Of a DNA stretch of 64,000 nucleotides, positions 53,656 through 63,593 are shown one piece after another. The stretch's first letter is position 1. Every line of letters begins with the position of its first letter. The DNA lies in assembly GCA_030374805.1 (NCBI GenBank), contig JARGSG010000264.1, forward strand, positions 124,001-188,000, written 5' to 3'. Below the pieces are notes generated by a model that was given only the letters and a program-made list of their open reading frames with translations, made no database searches and had not been told where the DNA came from. The DNA comes from Gracilaria gracilis (taxonomy: Eukaryota > Rhodophyta > Florideophyceae > Gracilariales > Gracilariaceae). Position numbers and translations under genes: made by a program.

Positions 53656-54600
53656 ATGATACGGGGAATCCTTGTAAAGGTTGCGCAAGATCAGAGCACA
53701 GCATTGAAGACTAAGCTCGAAGAGAAAGAACTGGTGATTGAAGGTTTACGTGGTGCATTGAAGCAGGAGGGCAGTAACACTTCCCGTACCGGTGAACCCG
53801 GACGAACCGGACGAAAGAAGCATCGAATCGCTGTAAGCGATGCGTTTCGAGGTGTTGCGCGAGGAGTGTATCACAATATGTTGACTTGGGCCAGGAGAGA
53901 GACCAGTGAACTGTGTTTTGAAGGTGAGAAACCTTCAAGGAATTGGATCAATCGAGCTGAAATATTGGAGGGAGCGACGGAGAATGGAGAAGGGATAATT
54001 CGAAACGAGGGGGATGGTGTCGCGATGGTTTCCAAGAATCCTGTGGAGCTCCTCGCCAGTTTTGGAATGTTCACACCATCTGTTGAAGGGGGAGCGGATG
54101 CGCTGCTGAAGACTATGGTACAGAGTGAGTTGAAAGAAGTGAGTTGGGAAGGAATTAGACAGGCCTCTCTGACAGAAAGATGCATATTAGAAGTGTGTGC
54201 GGATATGTGTCTAAGGCAGAGAATGAAACAGACAATGAGTGATGTTGTGGGGGTGCGAAAGAGAAATACAAGGGATAAATTGTTTTTGTTGTTGGGTTAT
54301 GATCTAATATGGAGAAGAACGAAAGTGGTAGAAGAAAATGCCGATGAAGTTGAACAGCAGCTGAGGGAAGCACAAGAGAACATCTTGCGACTTGGTGCGA
54401 ATGGAACCCCCCCCCCCCCCCTCCCCCCCCCCCCCCCACGTCATGGTAGAGGAAGGCGCCCGCTTGATCGTTTAAAGTATTCGAAGGCTAAGAATGACGG
54501 GGATGAAATGGATACGAACGACCAGGACTTGTTCTTCAGAAACACGGTAGGCGTTCTTGAGTTCCGTACAGGGTTTGGAACTGGTGAATGGTTTGGTTGA
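53656..54600 (+). CDS. Unrecognised coiled-coil ORF with polyproline tract
   Basis: The frame is open from about 53470; the first ATG is at 53656, giving 314 residues. Upstream of and just after the ATG the chain is a coiled coil (LPKEINRLKAKVKKLEKDL, ALKTKLEEKELVIEGLRGAL). A globular region follows (DAFRGVARGVYHNMLTWARR; LLASFGMFTPSVEGGADALL; LTERCILEVCADMCLRQRMK; RDKLFLLLGYDLIWRRTKV). Near residue 250 comes a run of prolines encoded by an almost pure C tract. It ends at TGA 54600. The mix of a coiled coil and a compact alpha-helical domain is reminiscent of transposon or virus-like structural proteins, but nothing specific is recognised. Confidence 0.45.
   Translation: MIRGILVKVAQDQSTALKTKLEEKELVIEGLRGALKQEGSNTSRTGEPGRTGRKKHRIAVSDAFRGVARGVYHNMLTWARRETSELCFEGEKPSRNWINRAEILEGATENGEGIIRNEGDGVAMVSKNPVELLASFGMFTPSVEGGADALLKTMVQSELKEVSWEGIRQASLTERCILEVCADMCLRQRMKQTMSDVVGVRKRNTRDKLFLLLGYDLIWRRTKVVEENADEVEQQLREAQENILRLGANGTPPPPLPPPPPRHGRGRRPLDRLKYSKAKNDGDEMDTNDQDLFFRNTVGVLEFRTGFGTGEWFG
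54407..54437 (+). repeat. 31-nt poly-C tract inside an ORF
   Basis: Thirty C with a single T at 54422. It encodes prolines and one leucine. Such runs are prone to replication, transcription and sequencing slippage. Confidence 0.95.
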
Positions 54601-55606
54601 AGCGCTTCTGCGAGAAGCGGGGGTTCCGAAGAAGACCAATGAGCTCGTCTGCCTTACGGTGACCAAGGTTGGAGGCTACGGAAGCGAGACAGACGGTAAG
54701 ATAATCCATGTGAAGAGCGCCCAGCGACTCTTCGGAAGGTGGAGGAGTACAGTCGTTTCCAATTGAGGTTTCAAAGGGTGGGGGGAGAGGGTGACGCAGG
54801 TTTAGAACTCGACTCAATTCGGTCTGGTTCTGGAGGTTCCGGTGGAACGGAGACCTCCATTTCTTTGGAAGAGAAAGACTCGGCAGTACGGCAGGGGGCT
54901 GTAACGGTTTCCGAAGAAGAAGCGTTTGGAGGTGGGGCAGATAACTTGAAACGCTTGCTCCGTCGAATGCTGTGCTCACCGTACGGAATGGCTTTGTGAC
55001 GGTGAGGACACTGACTGACGTGTCTCTGAAATGACAACACTCCTCGCGCCATGAACGGACAACCGCGCTGTTTGTGCCTGCAGTAGTAAACCATAATGGA
55101 GGGAAAGGGCTCAGAGAAGAGGAAGGTAACAAGCACAGAATAGAAGCGGAGGACGGAAGAACGGTGGGAAGGATGCTCAGGACAGGGAAGGAGTGGAGAA
55201 TAGATTTGAGTTTAAATCACGTGCTTTTGTTCAAAAGGGGAACGCATGGACACGTCGACCTTGACGCCAGGGTTCAACCCTGATTATCCACCACTGAAAA
55301 TAATTCTGTGGATTGACAACGATATATCTGTACACTTGTCCGATCTCGGCCGACGACGCGCAAAATTCTCTGTGGCCTCGCCTCCTCCATAATCTGGGAT
55401 CGTCGTCCGGGCCAGCGTCCTAGTTGATGCTGATGTAGGTCACTGGCTTCTGGTACGTTTAAAAACGACGTTCCCTCCCTTTTTCATCCGAAGCTGACTA
55501 CGTTTTCCCATTGCGCTTCGACGAAGGCGATATTTGCTCCGTTTCGTTCGGTTTCTCGCGCGCGGTGCGCAAAACATGATTGATGCTTTCCGAAACAGTT
55601 CTTTCA
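54601..55606. other. No gene recognised
   Basis: ORFs on both strands (for example 54536-55132 minus, 54739-54999 plus) have no family motifs and mutually exclude each other. Function not assigned. Confidence 0.45.
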
Positions 55607-55647
55607 CTTCCTAATCGCATGATGTCGGACATCATGCGATTAGGAAG
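55607..55647. repeat. Perfect 41-bp palindrome
   Basis: Arms of 20 bp (55607-55626 and 55628-55647, starting CTTCCTAATCGCATGATGTC) are exact inverse complements around a single base. Imperfect pairing continues for about 15 bp outward on each side. It is not related to the array at 50.9-52.5 kb. Confidence 0.95.
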
Positions 55648-55739
55648 TTAAACGAACCATTTCGGGGAATCTCCTTTTGCTGGGGTGCGGACGTTTGGGT
55701 TCTTTGGTAAGGTTTTTTTTCCACGCTTCATACTTCTGA

Positions 55740-56790
55740 ACCAACTACTAATATTGCTGAAACGATGCGGAACTGATCTGTACAGAAGAATTCGTAATGG
55801 TAAGTTTGGGAAAGCGAGGTTGGTCACTTTCTGCTTCGTTTCTGACATTTTAAGCGGAATTGTATTCCTTCGCAGGTAAACGCTTCTCGATATCCATCTG
55901 CGCGTAGTCTAATGGTCAGCGAGTGCGTTAAGTGTACGAGGCAGCATGATTGATTCTGAATGGTAAGTTGGCTATGTTTTCATTGCGGGTTGGTTTCTTT
56001 CTGGCTTGATTCTGACATGCTCTTCATCATTTCATTGCTAAACAGGTACAGGAATGTTTCTTATGATGCCGGTTTTGCGACTGTACGATTATGCGGATTG
56101 TTAACTATGGCACCGGTGACCATCCGCATACTCCTATATTCGCAGTGCCTCAATCTCTTGAATGCGTTCATGTTCTTGGTACGTCTTGTTGAAATAGTGT
56201 GTGGGGGAAACGCGTTTCAAAGTATTCAAACTTGTTGTTTGATCTTCTTCGCCGTTGAACACAGGTACTGTTAAGCGCGAGAAATGTGGCACGATGCGGA
56301 ATGGTTTTGTACAGAAGACTGCGTAATGGTAAGTTTAAACTTTGGGAAAACAAGATTGGTCACTTTCTGCTTTGTTTCTGACATTTGAGGAGGCATTGTA
56401 TTGATTCACAGGTAAGCGATTTCGATGCGATTGCATACGACGTTGGTCTAATAGTGGGCACGTGCGTTACGTCTACGAGGCAGAACGAGTGATTCTTAAT
56501 GGCAAGTTGGCTATGTTTTCATGGCATGATGGTTTCTTCTTGGTTTGATTCTGACATGTTTTCCATCATTTCATTGCTTAAAAGGTAAAGGATTGTTCTT
56601 ATGCTGCCCGTGTTGCGACTAGGAGAATATGGGGATGGTCAACGGTGCCTCAATCTCTTGAATGCGTTCATGTTATTGGTGCGTCTTGTTGATCTACTCT
56701 GTCTGGGAACTGCGTTTTTCAGAAATCTAACTTGTTGTTTCATTTTCTTAGCCGTTGAACACAGGGAGCTCATGGTGGTACTACTGACTT
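55740..56790 (+). repeat. Tandem duplication of about 540 bp with intron-like signals
   Basis: Copy A (about 55740-56275) and copy B (about 56276-56790) align along their length with an offset of 536-539 bp; copy B lacks about 39 bp in its last third. Each contains the same ordered signals: GTAAGTTT followed by a CAG about 75 bp on, GTAAGTTGG (GCAAGTTGG in B) with a CAG or AAAG about 85 bp on, and GTACGTCTTG (GTGCGTCTTG in B) with GAACACAG about 100 bp on. These look like three short introns separating small exons, in duplicate. The putative exons do not give a long open frame in both copies, and I do not recognise a product. A decayed multi-exon gene is likely. Confidence 0.65.
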
Positions 56791-56997
56791 TTTTCTTAGA
56801 AACAGATAGCACTCTGATATGCGGTACGTTTCTCACAAGAGTAATACTCTACACTCTAGATTGGGAATACTGACAACTCGCTTCCTTTCCGATCCCAATA
56901 CAGATAAACCTAATTTCGAACGTTTTGCGTGGCGGTGAGCGCTACGTGCGATGAGCGAACTGACATGCGACGCACGAACCGAGTAGTACAGTATCGT

Positions 56998-57018
56998 CAT
57001 GAGGCGCTTCGCCTCATG
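56998..57018. repeat. Small perfect hairpin
   Basis: CATGAGGCG and CGCCTCATG are separated by CTT. Weaker pairing (GTACAGTAT with GCCGTACTG) extends the stem outward. Confidence 0.8.
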
Positions 57019-57528
57019 GCCGTACTGCAGTTCGCAAGTCGGCACGCATTCTTTGCGAAAATGCTCGCGCAGAGCGACGTTCAATGGTGCTGGCGAGCAT
57101 GAACCTGGCGAGGTTGACGCTCGCCGATGCCATTGAATAGAGCTCTGCTAATATAGTGAATAGGGATTAGAATAGCGATTACGATAGGAATCAGATAGGT
57201 GAATAGATACAAATAAAGGAAACTCTGGTTGAATAGGAAGCATCGGAACTAGCGCTACTATTCCATAGGGTGGATGCGAGTATTCCACTTATTGAGACGT
57301 TTAATGTGCACCCAATGTGGAAACAGAAACTGCGCTTGGTGGAAAACTGCGCAGTTAATCCTGGCAGAGCAAACTAGCGCGACCGGAATACCACAGAGTA
57401 TTTCCTGCGGACCAATAATAGGCGACCCAAGCAATTTTCTACAAAATTTGGAAAAGCAGCACAAGGTAATATTCCAAAAAAATTACTGGACGACCCTTGC
57501 CAAATTCTGCGCGACCCTCGCCAAAAAA
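57019..57528. other. No gene recognised
   Basis: An AT-rich stretch with irregular repeats of GAATAG (57140-57240). No ORF with motifs. Confidence 0.45.
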
Positions 57529-58250
57529 CTAGCATTTGCAGAACACAGACGTAGATGACTTAGGCTTGTCGCCACTCGGTACCGACAAACACACAACGTC
57601 TGCATCATCATCAACCACTCTAGAAGAGCCCTCGGCGGCTTGTTTCGCTCTTCGAGAACGTCTAGCAGTGCTGCGCTTCTTCGAGAGCTTCGAGGATATT
57701 TTCTCTGCAAATGGTGGTGCAGGTAACCCTTCACTAAAGCTTGTATTGAAATCATCTTGCAATATGCTCGGATAGTTGTAAAGCATGTCTCAGCCAGCAT
57801 CGAAGCGATAAGGTAGAATACCGTCCTTCACAGGCCCATTGTAATCCGTAGTGTTTAGCTTCTTCTTGACAGTGCGCAGGTCCATAGGCTGCTTAACCAC
57901 TTCGAAGTAGCGCGGAATAGTTGCCTCATGCCAGAGCTCCCTAACCGGAGCAGAGAATGGGCCGGATGAAGGTTCACGTAACAAAGAGTTTACCAACTTC
58001 TTGCAAAACTGTAATCTCTTATACTTAGACATGCAGGTGGGCAGAGAGGCGGTTTTCGCAGTAGGTTCTTTGTCAATTGAAGCCCAAGTTCTGCGAATGC
58101 GAGAAGATTGGCGAGTTGGCTGAGGGGTAGTCTGCTTGTTTGACGTAGCAGAAGGTTGTTTGCCAGCCTTGAAGGTTGTTATGGGAATAGCGTCGTCATC
58201 GACGATGATTATCTGATAGATGTCAGCGGAAGACTTGGAAGGAACGCGGT
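57529..58250 (-). pseudogene. Bromodomain protein remnant with in-frame TGA
   Basis: Reading leftward: a disordered region, then KRLQFCKKLVNSLLREP, SAPVRELWHEATIPRYFEVV and KQPMDLRTVKKKLNTTDYNG, the first half of a bromodomain (acetyl-lysine reader; PxYFxxVKxPMDLxTVKxKL is the family hallmark). A TGA at 57790-57792 then interrupts, and the same frame continues to 57529 with DMLYNYPS and a basic tail (KKRSTARRSRRAKQ). The second half of the domain, with the acetyl-lysine-contacting Asn, is not convincingly present. So this is a damaged or truncated gene. Its N-terminal side runs into the GC-rich CWC21-like repeats. Confidence 0.65.
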
Positions 58251-58299
58251 GATTGGCAGTGTGTCGTCGGCGCGGCGGCGCGTTTGGAGCGCCGCAGCG

Positions 58300-58565
58300 G
58301 TAGCGGTGGGGGCAGACACGCGCGGCGCTTGCGCTGTGGGTGCAGCGCGGCGACGTTGCCCTGCACGTGGCCGGAGGTGCCCGTGCCGCGCGTGGAGGTG
58401 AGGCCGATGCCGTTGTACATGGAAGCGGGGCGAGTTGCGGCAGCGGTGGCGGCGGCGGCAGACACGCGCGGCGCTTGCGCTGTGGGCGCAGCGCGGCGAC
58501 GTTGCGCTGCACGTGGCCGGAGGTGCCCGTGCCGCGCGTGGAGGTGAGGCCGATGCCGTTTACAT
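58300..58565 (-). repeat. Two copies of a CWC21/SRRM2-type N-terminal exon
   Basis: Two direct repeats of about 125 bp, offset about 145 bp, GC-rich. On the minus strand the copy starting at the ATG at 58420 reads MYNGIGLTSTRGTGTSGHVQ, the highly conserved N-terminus of the spliceosomal proteins Cwc21/SRRM2 (MYNGIGLxTxRGxGTNGxVQ). The other copy (start 58565) has lost one base just after the ATG, so its start reads ATG TAA, but the frame then gives NGIGLTSTRGTGTSGHVQ. Both end after about 30 residues in Arg/Pro-rich sequence. No cwf21 helix follows. Confidence 0.7.
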
Positions 58566-58690
58566 GGCGGCGAGGCGGGTTGGCGGCAAGCGCGCAAAAG
58601 CACGTGAGCTGCAAAGACGACGGGCTGCGGGCGAAGAGCAGGCGAAACGAGCAGGGCGACGGCGGCGGCGGCGGCGACAGTAGAAGAGGA

Positions 58691-59446
58691 GGCTTACGGT
58701 GCCGTTGTGTAAGCTTTTACCGTTATCATTATTTCAAGAATATTTTGTATACTTTGACAACACAGTAGTTGTTGATTGGAGGAAAAGAAGTTGTACATAT
58801 TGAATGTATTTTCTTTAACATTGGACATTATTTGGATATAACTAAATGAAAAGGATTACACTAGAACGGAGTGTGAGGCGCAAATTTTTTTGGGAATCCG
58901 TGATCAACTGCGCAACTACTAATTCTTCGACAATTTAGTGTCGATTAGGTTTAGAGACCTATTGAGCTTCACCAAAAGCAGTGCTTTGGCCGCATTCGGC
59001 TCCAGAGTTGCTGAAAACGGTGTAATTTGTGCCTTGCGCGCCAAAATATTTGCATACGAAACGGATCCGCAAAGAACGTGAGCAGCAGCCCAGAGTGTGG
59101 CGCCGTTTCGCGACTCATGATCCCTGACGTGCAGCACAATCATCTGACTCATCATTTTGGCACGTTATTGCGGTTTGGTAATCATAGGCCCGAGAAGGGC
59201 GAAAGCGTGAACAACAACGTGAGAATTAGGGGTGAATTAGGGATGAATTAGGTATCCATACCCTTGGTATGGTATTTAGAAACTAATTGACATATCTGTT
59301 ACATCTAGTGTATCATGTACACGTAATGCATTGATAAGTTAAGATAGTTGCTGATGATGTCGGTCGTTGAAGGCCGTGTGCAGTAGTCATCATTTTTCAG
59401 GGAGGAACGGTTGGAGACTGTTAACGCCGTAATGCAAAAAAAAACA
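58691..59446. other. No gene recognised
   Basis: AT-rich, with short ORFs lacking motifs. It includes GTGAATTAGGGATGAATTAGG-type short repeats near 59225-59250. Confidence 0.45.
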
Positions 59447-59572
59447 CTGTTGACGGATCTAGAAGCCAGCAATCGAGCTCTAAAAGTGCTTCTAGCAGGC
59501 AGAAGAAAACTGTTAACGGATCTAAGAGCCAGCAATCGAGCTCCACAATGGCTTCCTGGCAAGGAAGCAATC
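59447..59572. repeat. Tandem duplication of a 63-bp unit
   Basis: Two copies start CTGTTGACGGATCT and CTGTTAACGGATCT and share AGCCAGCAATCGAGCTC. Confidence 0.8.
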
Positions 59573-59605
59573 TAGAAATGCAAGATTTGCAAGAAAAGTT
59601 TTCCT

Positions 59606-60052
59606 ATGCCCGACCCCCTCACGAGGGGTGGAGCAATGAAGCTAACAGACCACGTCTATTTAGATCACAACGTGAAAACTCGCGATTACCACCCACACTT
59701 TGGCAGAATCTTTCCTTCGAACAAGTATTACCACGGTCACTCGAGTCGTGAAGAACTTCCGCAAAAGCTATTGAACAAGCGTAAGGCGCGACGCGCATCG
59801 TCAAAGTTTTCTTCGCGTTCTGGGAACTCAAGACATTGGGCCTCAAGCAAGCGCAAAACTAGCACGGCCACAAGATATGTAGAGCAACGCCTTTTGCGGA
59901 AAAAGCGCAAGCACCACGAAGACGTTTGCAATCTTCCCCTCGATACGGTAGCACAGCGAACGGAGCACTCCGGGAATGACACAGCTAAGCCGGGTGTAAA
60001 TCCGAGGTCAAACCGTCACTACAAGCGTCAGAGTGTTGATGTCAGGCAGTAG
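59606..60052 (+). CDS. Unrecognised basic ORF
   Basis: 148 residues from the ATG at 59606 (or 136 from a second ATG). The start is moderately ordered (DHVYLDHNVKTRDYHPHFGR, FPSNKYYHGHSSREELPQKL) and the rest is strongly basic (KRKARRASSKFSSRSGN, RLLRKKRKHHEDV). Could be a nucleolar-type protein or a transposon relic; no family recognised. Confidence 0.35.
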   Translation: MPDPLTRGGAMKLTDHVYLDHNVKTRDYHPHFGRIFPSNKYYHGHSSREELPQKLLNKRKARRASSKFSSRSGNSRHWASSKRKTSTATRYVEQRLLRKKRKHHEDVCNLPLDTVAQRTEHSGNDTAKPGVNPRSNRHYKRQSVDVRQ

Positions 60053-63000
60053 TCGGTAGAGATCCACGTGTTCACAATGTCACGAGATGAGTCCTCGGAA
60101 GAGAGTAGCACGGCAACGACAAAGTGTCGAAAAACGGGCCACTGAGAACAGGGCAAAAAGGCGGACCCAAAAAGGGGAGAAAGAGAACCACCAGAGTAGG
60201 GAAAACAGAGAGAAAGTAGAACAAACCCAACACAGGGGCGAGTATACGACAACAGGTCGGAACGAGACACACAAATAGTGGTTATACTCGGAGCGCCACA
60301 AGGGTGGGTAACTATATGTGAACAACACGGTCGTCACTCCACTTGGAGGTGAACAATCCGCGAAGACGTGATAGTTAGAGCCAGAAGCCCTTGCTTGGCA
60401 AGGGGCGATTTCCTTAATGGAGCGGTGCTCAACCCTCTAATTACTGAGCACGGCGCACCACTGACAGTGGGTACGCCGGGCAAAATACTCTATAAGATAT
60501 CTAAGTAAATACAGCAATGCTGGGTGCACTGCCTCCGGCATATCCGTGCTACACGTGTGCTACTCATCACCCGCTAAGCGGCGCCTCGAGCCGTGCAATC
60601 CACGTGTACATCTGTGGAAATTACGTCAGCGAGGCGACAAGCTAATAGCGGTGTAGCTCATCTATATCTACTAACGCATGATGCGGAAATTAACTTAGTC
60701 CCTTCAGATCGCCTCCAAGCAGCGTGGTCCTTCATTTCCCGCTCCTTAAGAGTGAGCCGCGCCGTCGCGATGGCGGGTCGAACTCCCAACGATGGGCATG
60801 AAAGCGCGTCCCCCAAGTCTTTGGATTCCATCTCGCCTCGCGAAGACTAAGTCACTACCACTCGACGGTGCAAACCTCGCTCTAGCGACGACCATCGCTG
60901 TTCCCCACAGTCGGCTTCTCGCTTTCGCCGTCCTACTACTAACTTTCCTGCTGTCCCTCGAGGCAATTTGCCACCCATCCCACATAGGACCAAACGACAC
61001 ACATTGCCACCCATTTCACGTACCCTGTACGGCGCTCTTTCTCCAACTTGGGAGGCGGTGTGTACACGTACATGCTTGTACACGGTGAGACGTCGTCTAC
61101 GTAGCGTACGTGTGAAGAGTTGAACGAGCAACAGAGAGGCAGCCGCAAACTTGTATCTTAAGTGCCGTGCGCTAAGCGCACTGTGCTGCAAAAAGTTATT
61201 GCGTGTGTTGCGCTTCGACTGGCTGCAGCCGACCACGCGCAACATATGAAGCACAATCGCCGATCGGCGTGCGCACGACAGCGCGCACCCGTGTGCGCTG
61301 CAAAGCGCCGATGCTTCCCAATTTTCGCTTCACAGCTTGTCGCGCCCGAGCATGCACCCTACGGTAGGGTCCCTACCACGCCATGGTGACACTGTTGTCT
61401 CGACCATGTCTTTCGCTGTTCGACATTCGGCTGGCAGAAAGCGAAGCGGGCGAAAGTAGCTGCCCAGATATCAGCGGTATATGATTAGAACGTGATTCTA
61501 TGTTGGTGCCATCGCCTTGCAGCACCGGTTTTTCATGCCCAACAGGGTAGGGAGTGCAAGGGCGTTTTTTTAGAGGGATCCGAGATCTTGGGTTGAAGAG
61601 AAGCTTTTGGCATAAGCGAGGAACTTGGCTGGTCGCTTTGGCTAACAGTCGTTCATAGCAGCAGCAAAAGTGACGATGTCGGTGCACTCCTGGTGGTGCC
61701 GTGCGTCCGAAATGATGGCTGTGGTGGTGAGAAAGATGCGACTAGGCGTCGCAGCAGGTTGGGTTTCTAGTGGTGATGCAGATGCCAATAGAGATCGGTC
61801 ACCATTCACAACGCGTTGGAAGTGGAGAGGCGACATTGATAAGTTCGGAGGTGAAGTATTGTTGGTATCGCGTTGAGCTGGAATTGTTGATCAAGATGGC
61901 AACGCAAGAGAATCAACAGTACGAAGAGGCCCTGATTCCAACTGCGCCAAAGATGTTGTACGAGTTGGGAATGCTTTGTTGGTGGGCTGAGTTGGCAAAC
62001 GCGGCAGAAACACAGATTGACCAATAGTGGTAACACGCTGAGCTTCAGAAGGCGTCAGTGGTTGCGTTGGAGAAGCAACAGTGGTGGTGCTGAGATGAGC
62101 CCGTGGCGGTGACGAAACTGGTAACAGAGATGGTTCATCGGTAGGGTTTCGTGCAATAACATTGTACAGAACAGGTACGTTACGAAGACAAATCCACAAG
62201 CGGGCCACAATCCGTTAATAGCCTAGCACCACAGTCTCGTAAGGAATAAACGCTCAGAGGTTAGTACTCGTTAGATCAATCGAGAGCTAGAGAAGAATCA
62301 TAAGGTTAGATGGCTAGAAAACATACCAATGCTGATCGAGCTCTCGGTCGAACCACATTAGAACTCCCTTGTGTGTGAAGTTTCCGTCGGTTTTTACGAA
62401 AGCCCACACCCCCACCAATGAAGCGAGCGGTCAGAATTCGGTGTGCACTGAACGGTAAGTGATATTGGCGGTGCACGATTCGGTGTTTGATGAGGTGGAA
62501 CGGGTTGCTGATCTTGTTGGACATCCCGTTGCTCATCACTTCGTTCAATTTCTTGGGGCTCGTATTGCTCGTCACTCTGATTATCTTGTTGTAGGTTGTG
62601 ATGCTTGTTTTTCGCGGCATTGAGCCCATCCCAGCGTCTCTACACAGCCCATCGATTGTTGCAACGGCGCCCGCAAAACTTGCCTTGACCGTGGCTTATT
62701 CAATACATGACGAGGAAAAGAAAGCCAAGAGGCAGAAAGTGCAACATACTCGCGCAAACGCAGGAAGCAAAGACAACTTACATGCCGGGTGAGTTTTCCC
62801 GCACATCGCACAGCCACGATCCATGATTGCAGTGTACCAGGCAGCAATAAACAGCCGCAGTGTGATTGCTAAAGGTAAAAACAAAGAAACGCCGGGAAAG
62901 AATTTCGCTCGTGGGACAGGACGGCTTTGGGCGAAATCAAAGTGGCGCGCGAGGCGCATTGTCAACTAAACCGAAGCAAAACTCGTACCCAAAGCGAAAA

Positions 63001-63115
63001 CTGCACCGCTCGCTTGCACCGCAAGATATACCATTGTCACATCACGATGCGTAGCGCCATGGGCGAAAACGAGCGCACGCAATCATCATCATAGTGACCC
63101 CATTATCATACCAGT
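60053..63115. other. No gene recognised, probable transposon debris
   Basis: 3 kb of mixed composition with overlapping short ORFs on both strands and no family motifs. A short inverted repeat (GGTGCTCA and TGAGCAC) lies near 60423-60451. Some retroelement LTR sequence may be here but I could not define ends. Confidence 0.45.
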
Positions 63116-63402
63116 GCAGACTTTTTCTGTCTGCCCTTAGCATTTGAAATGTGTGTGCTCCAAACTTCCGTTTAGAGCTGCACCATTCGATACGTTTTGG
63201 AACGCATTATTGGGATCTCTTACGTACTGCACCGTCGTGTAGTACCATGTTCGGTGCTGCACTTTGCTGGAGTTTGAATTCAGTTTTATAGTCGGTAGAG
63301 ATCGCACTAATGCTTTCCAAAACGTACCGAATGGTGCAGCTCCAAACGGAAGTTTGGAGCACATACATTTGAAATGCTAAGGGCAGACAGAAAAATTCTG
63401 CA
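63116..63402. mobile_element. Fold-back MITE
   Basis: Arms of about 103 bp (63116-63218 and 63300-63402) are inverse complements at more than nine in ten positions (outer ends GCAGA(C/A)TTTTTCTGTCTG) around an 80-bp loop. It has no coding capacity. A target duplication was not evident. It lies immediately before the Copia leader. Confidence 0.8.
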
Positions 63403-63512
63403 GCTTCCCGCGTGGAAGCCAGCGTACAAATAGTGTCCCACTAAAGTAAAATCTAGAGAAACGGAGTGGAAGCTCTTTAACCTTGATAACTCTGAAAAGC
63501 AACCACCCAACA

Positions 63513-63525
63513 GGTTATTGGGCGC
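63513..63525 (+). other. Probable Copia primer-binding site
   Basis: CCCAACA is followed by GGTTATTGGGCGC, which resembles the GGTTATGGGCCC site of Drosophila copia that pairs with the anticodon arm of initiator tRNA-Met. An LTR ending in CA at 63512 is implied. Its start is not certain; TGCAGC at 63399 would give a short 114-bp LTR. Confidence 0.45.
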
Positions 63526-63593
63526 TTCAACGAAGCACTATTCATTTCTATCTTTTTGCTATCGCTTTGGGTACATCTGTCAGTGCCACACGA

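Noticed and set aside
55902..55960. tRNA-like segment (GTAGTCTAATGGTCAGCG)
   Set aside because: It has an A-box-like start, but no B box and no cloverleaf; the same place in the second copy of the duplication does not conserve the needed pairs.
4502..57792. Repeated in-frame stops inside otherwise open genes, suggesting stop-codon reassignment
   Set aside because: TAG (4502, 47667), TAA (6614) and TGA (57790) are all involved, mostly in transposon-related or decayed genes, while RRP6, REV3, NOL12, aquaporin and the Tnp2 transposase are intact and end normally.
60593..61254. Overlapping ORFs with a hydrophobic stretch (LLAFAVLLLTFLLSLEA)
   Set aside because: No frame gives a consistent protein, no paralogous frame agreement and no motif; left as unassigned DNA.
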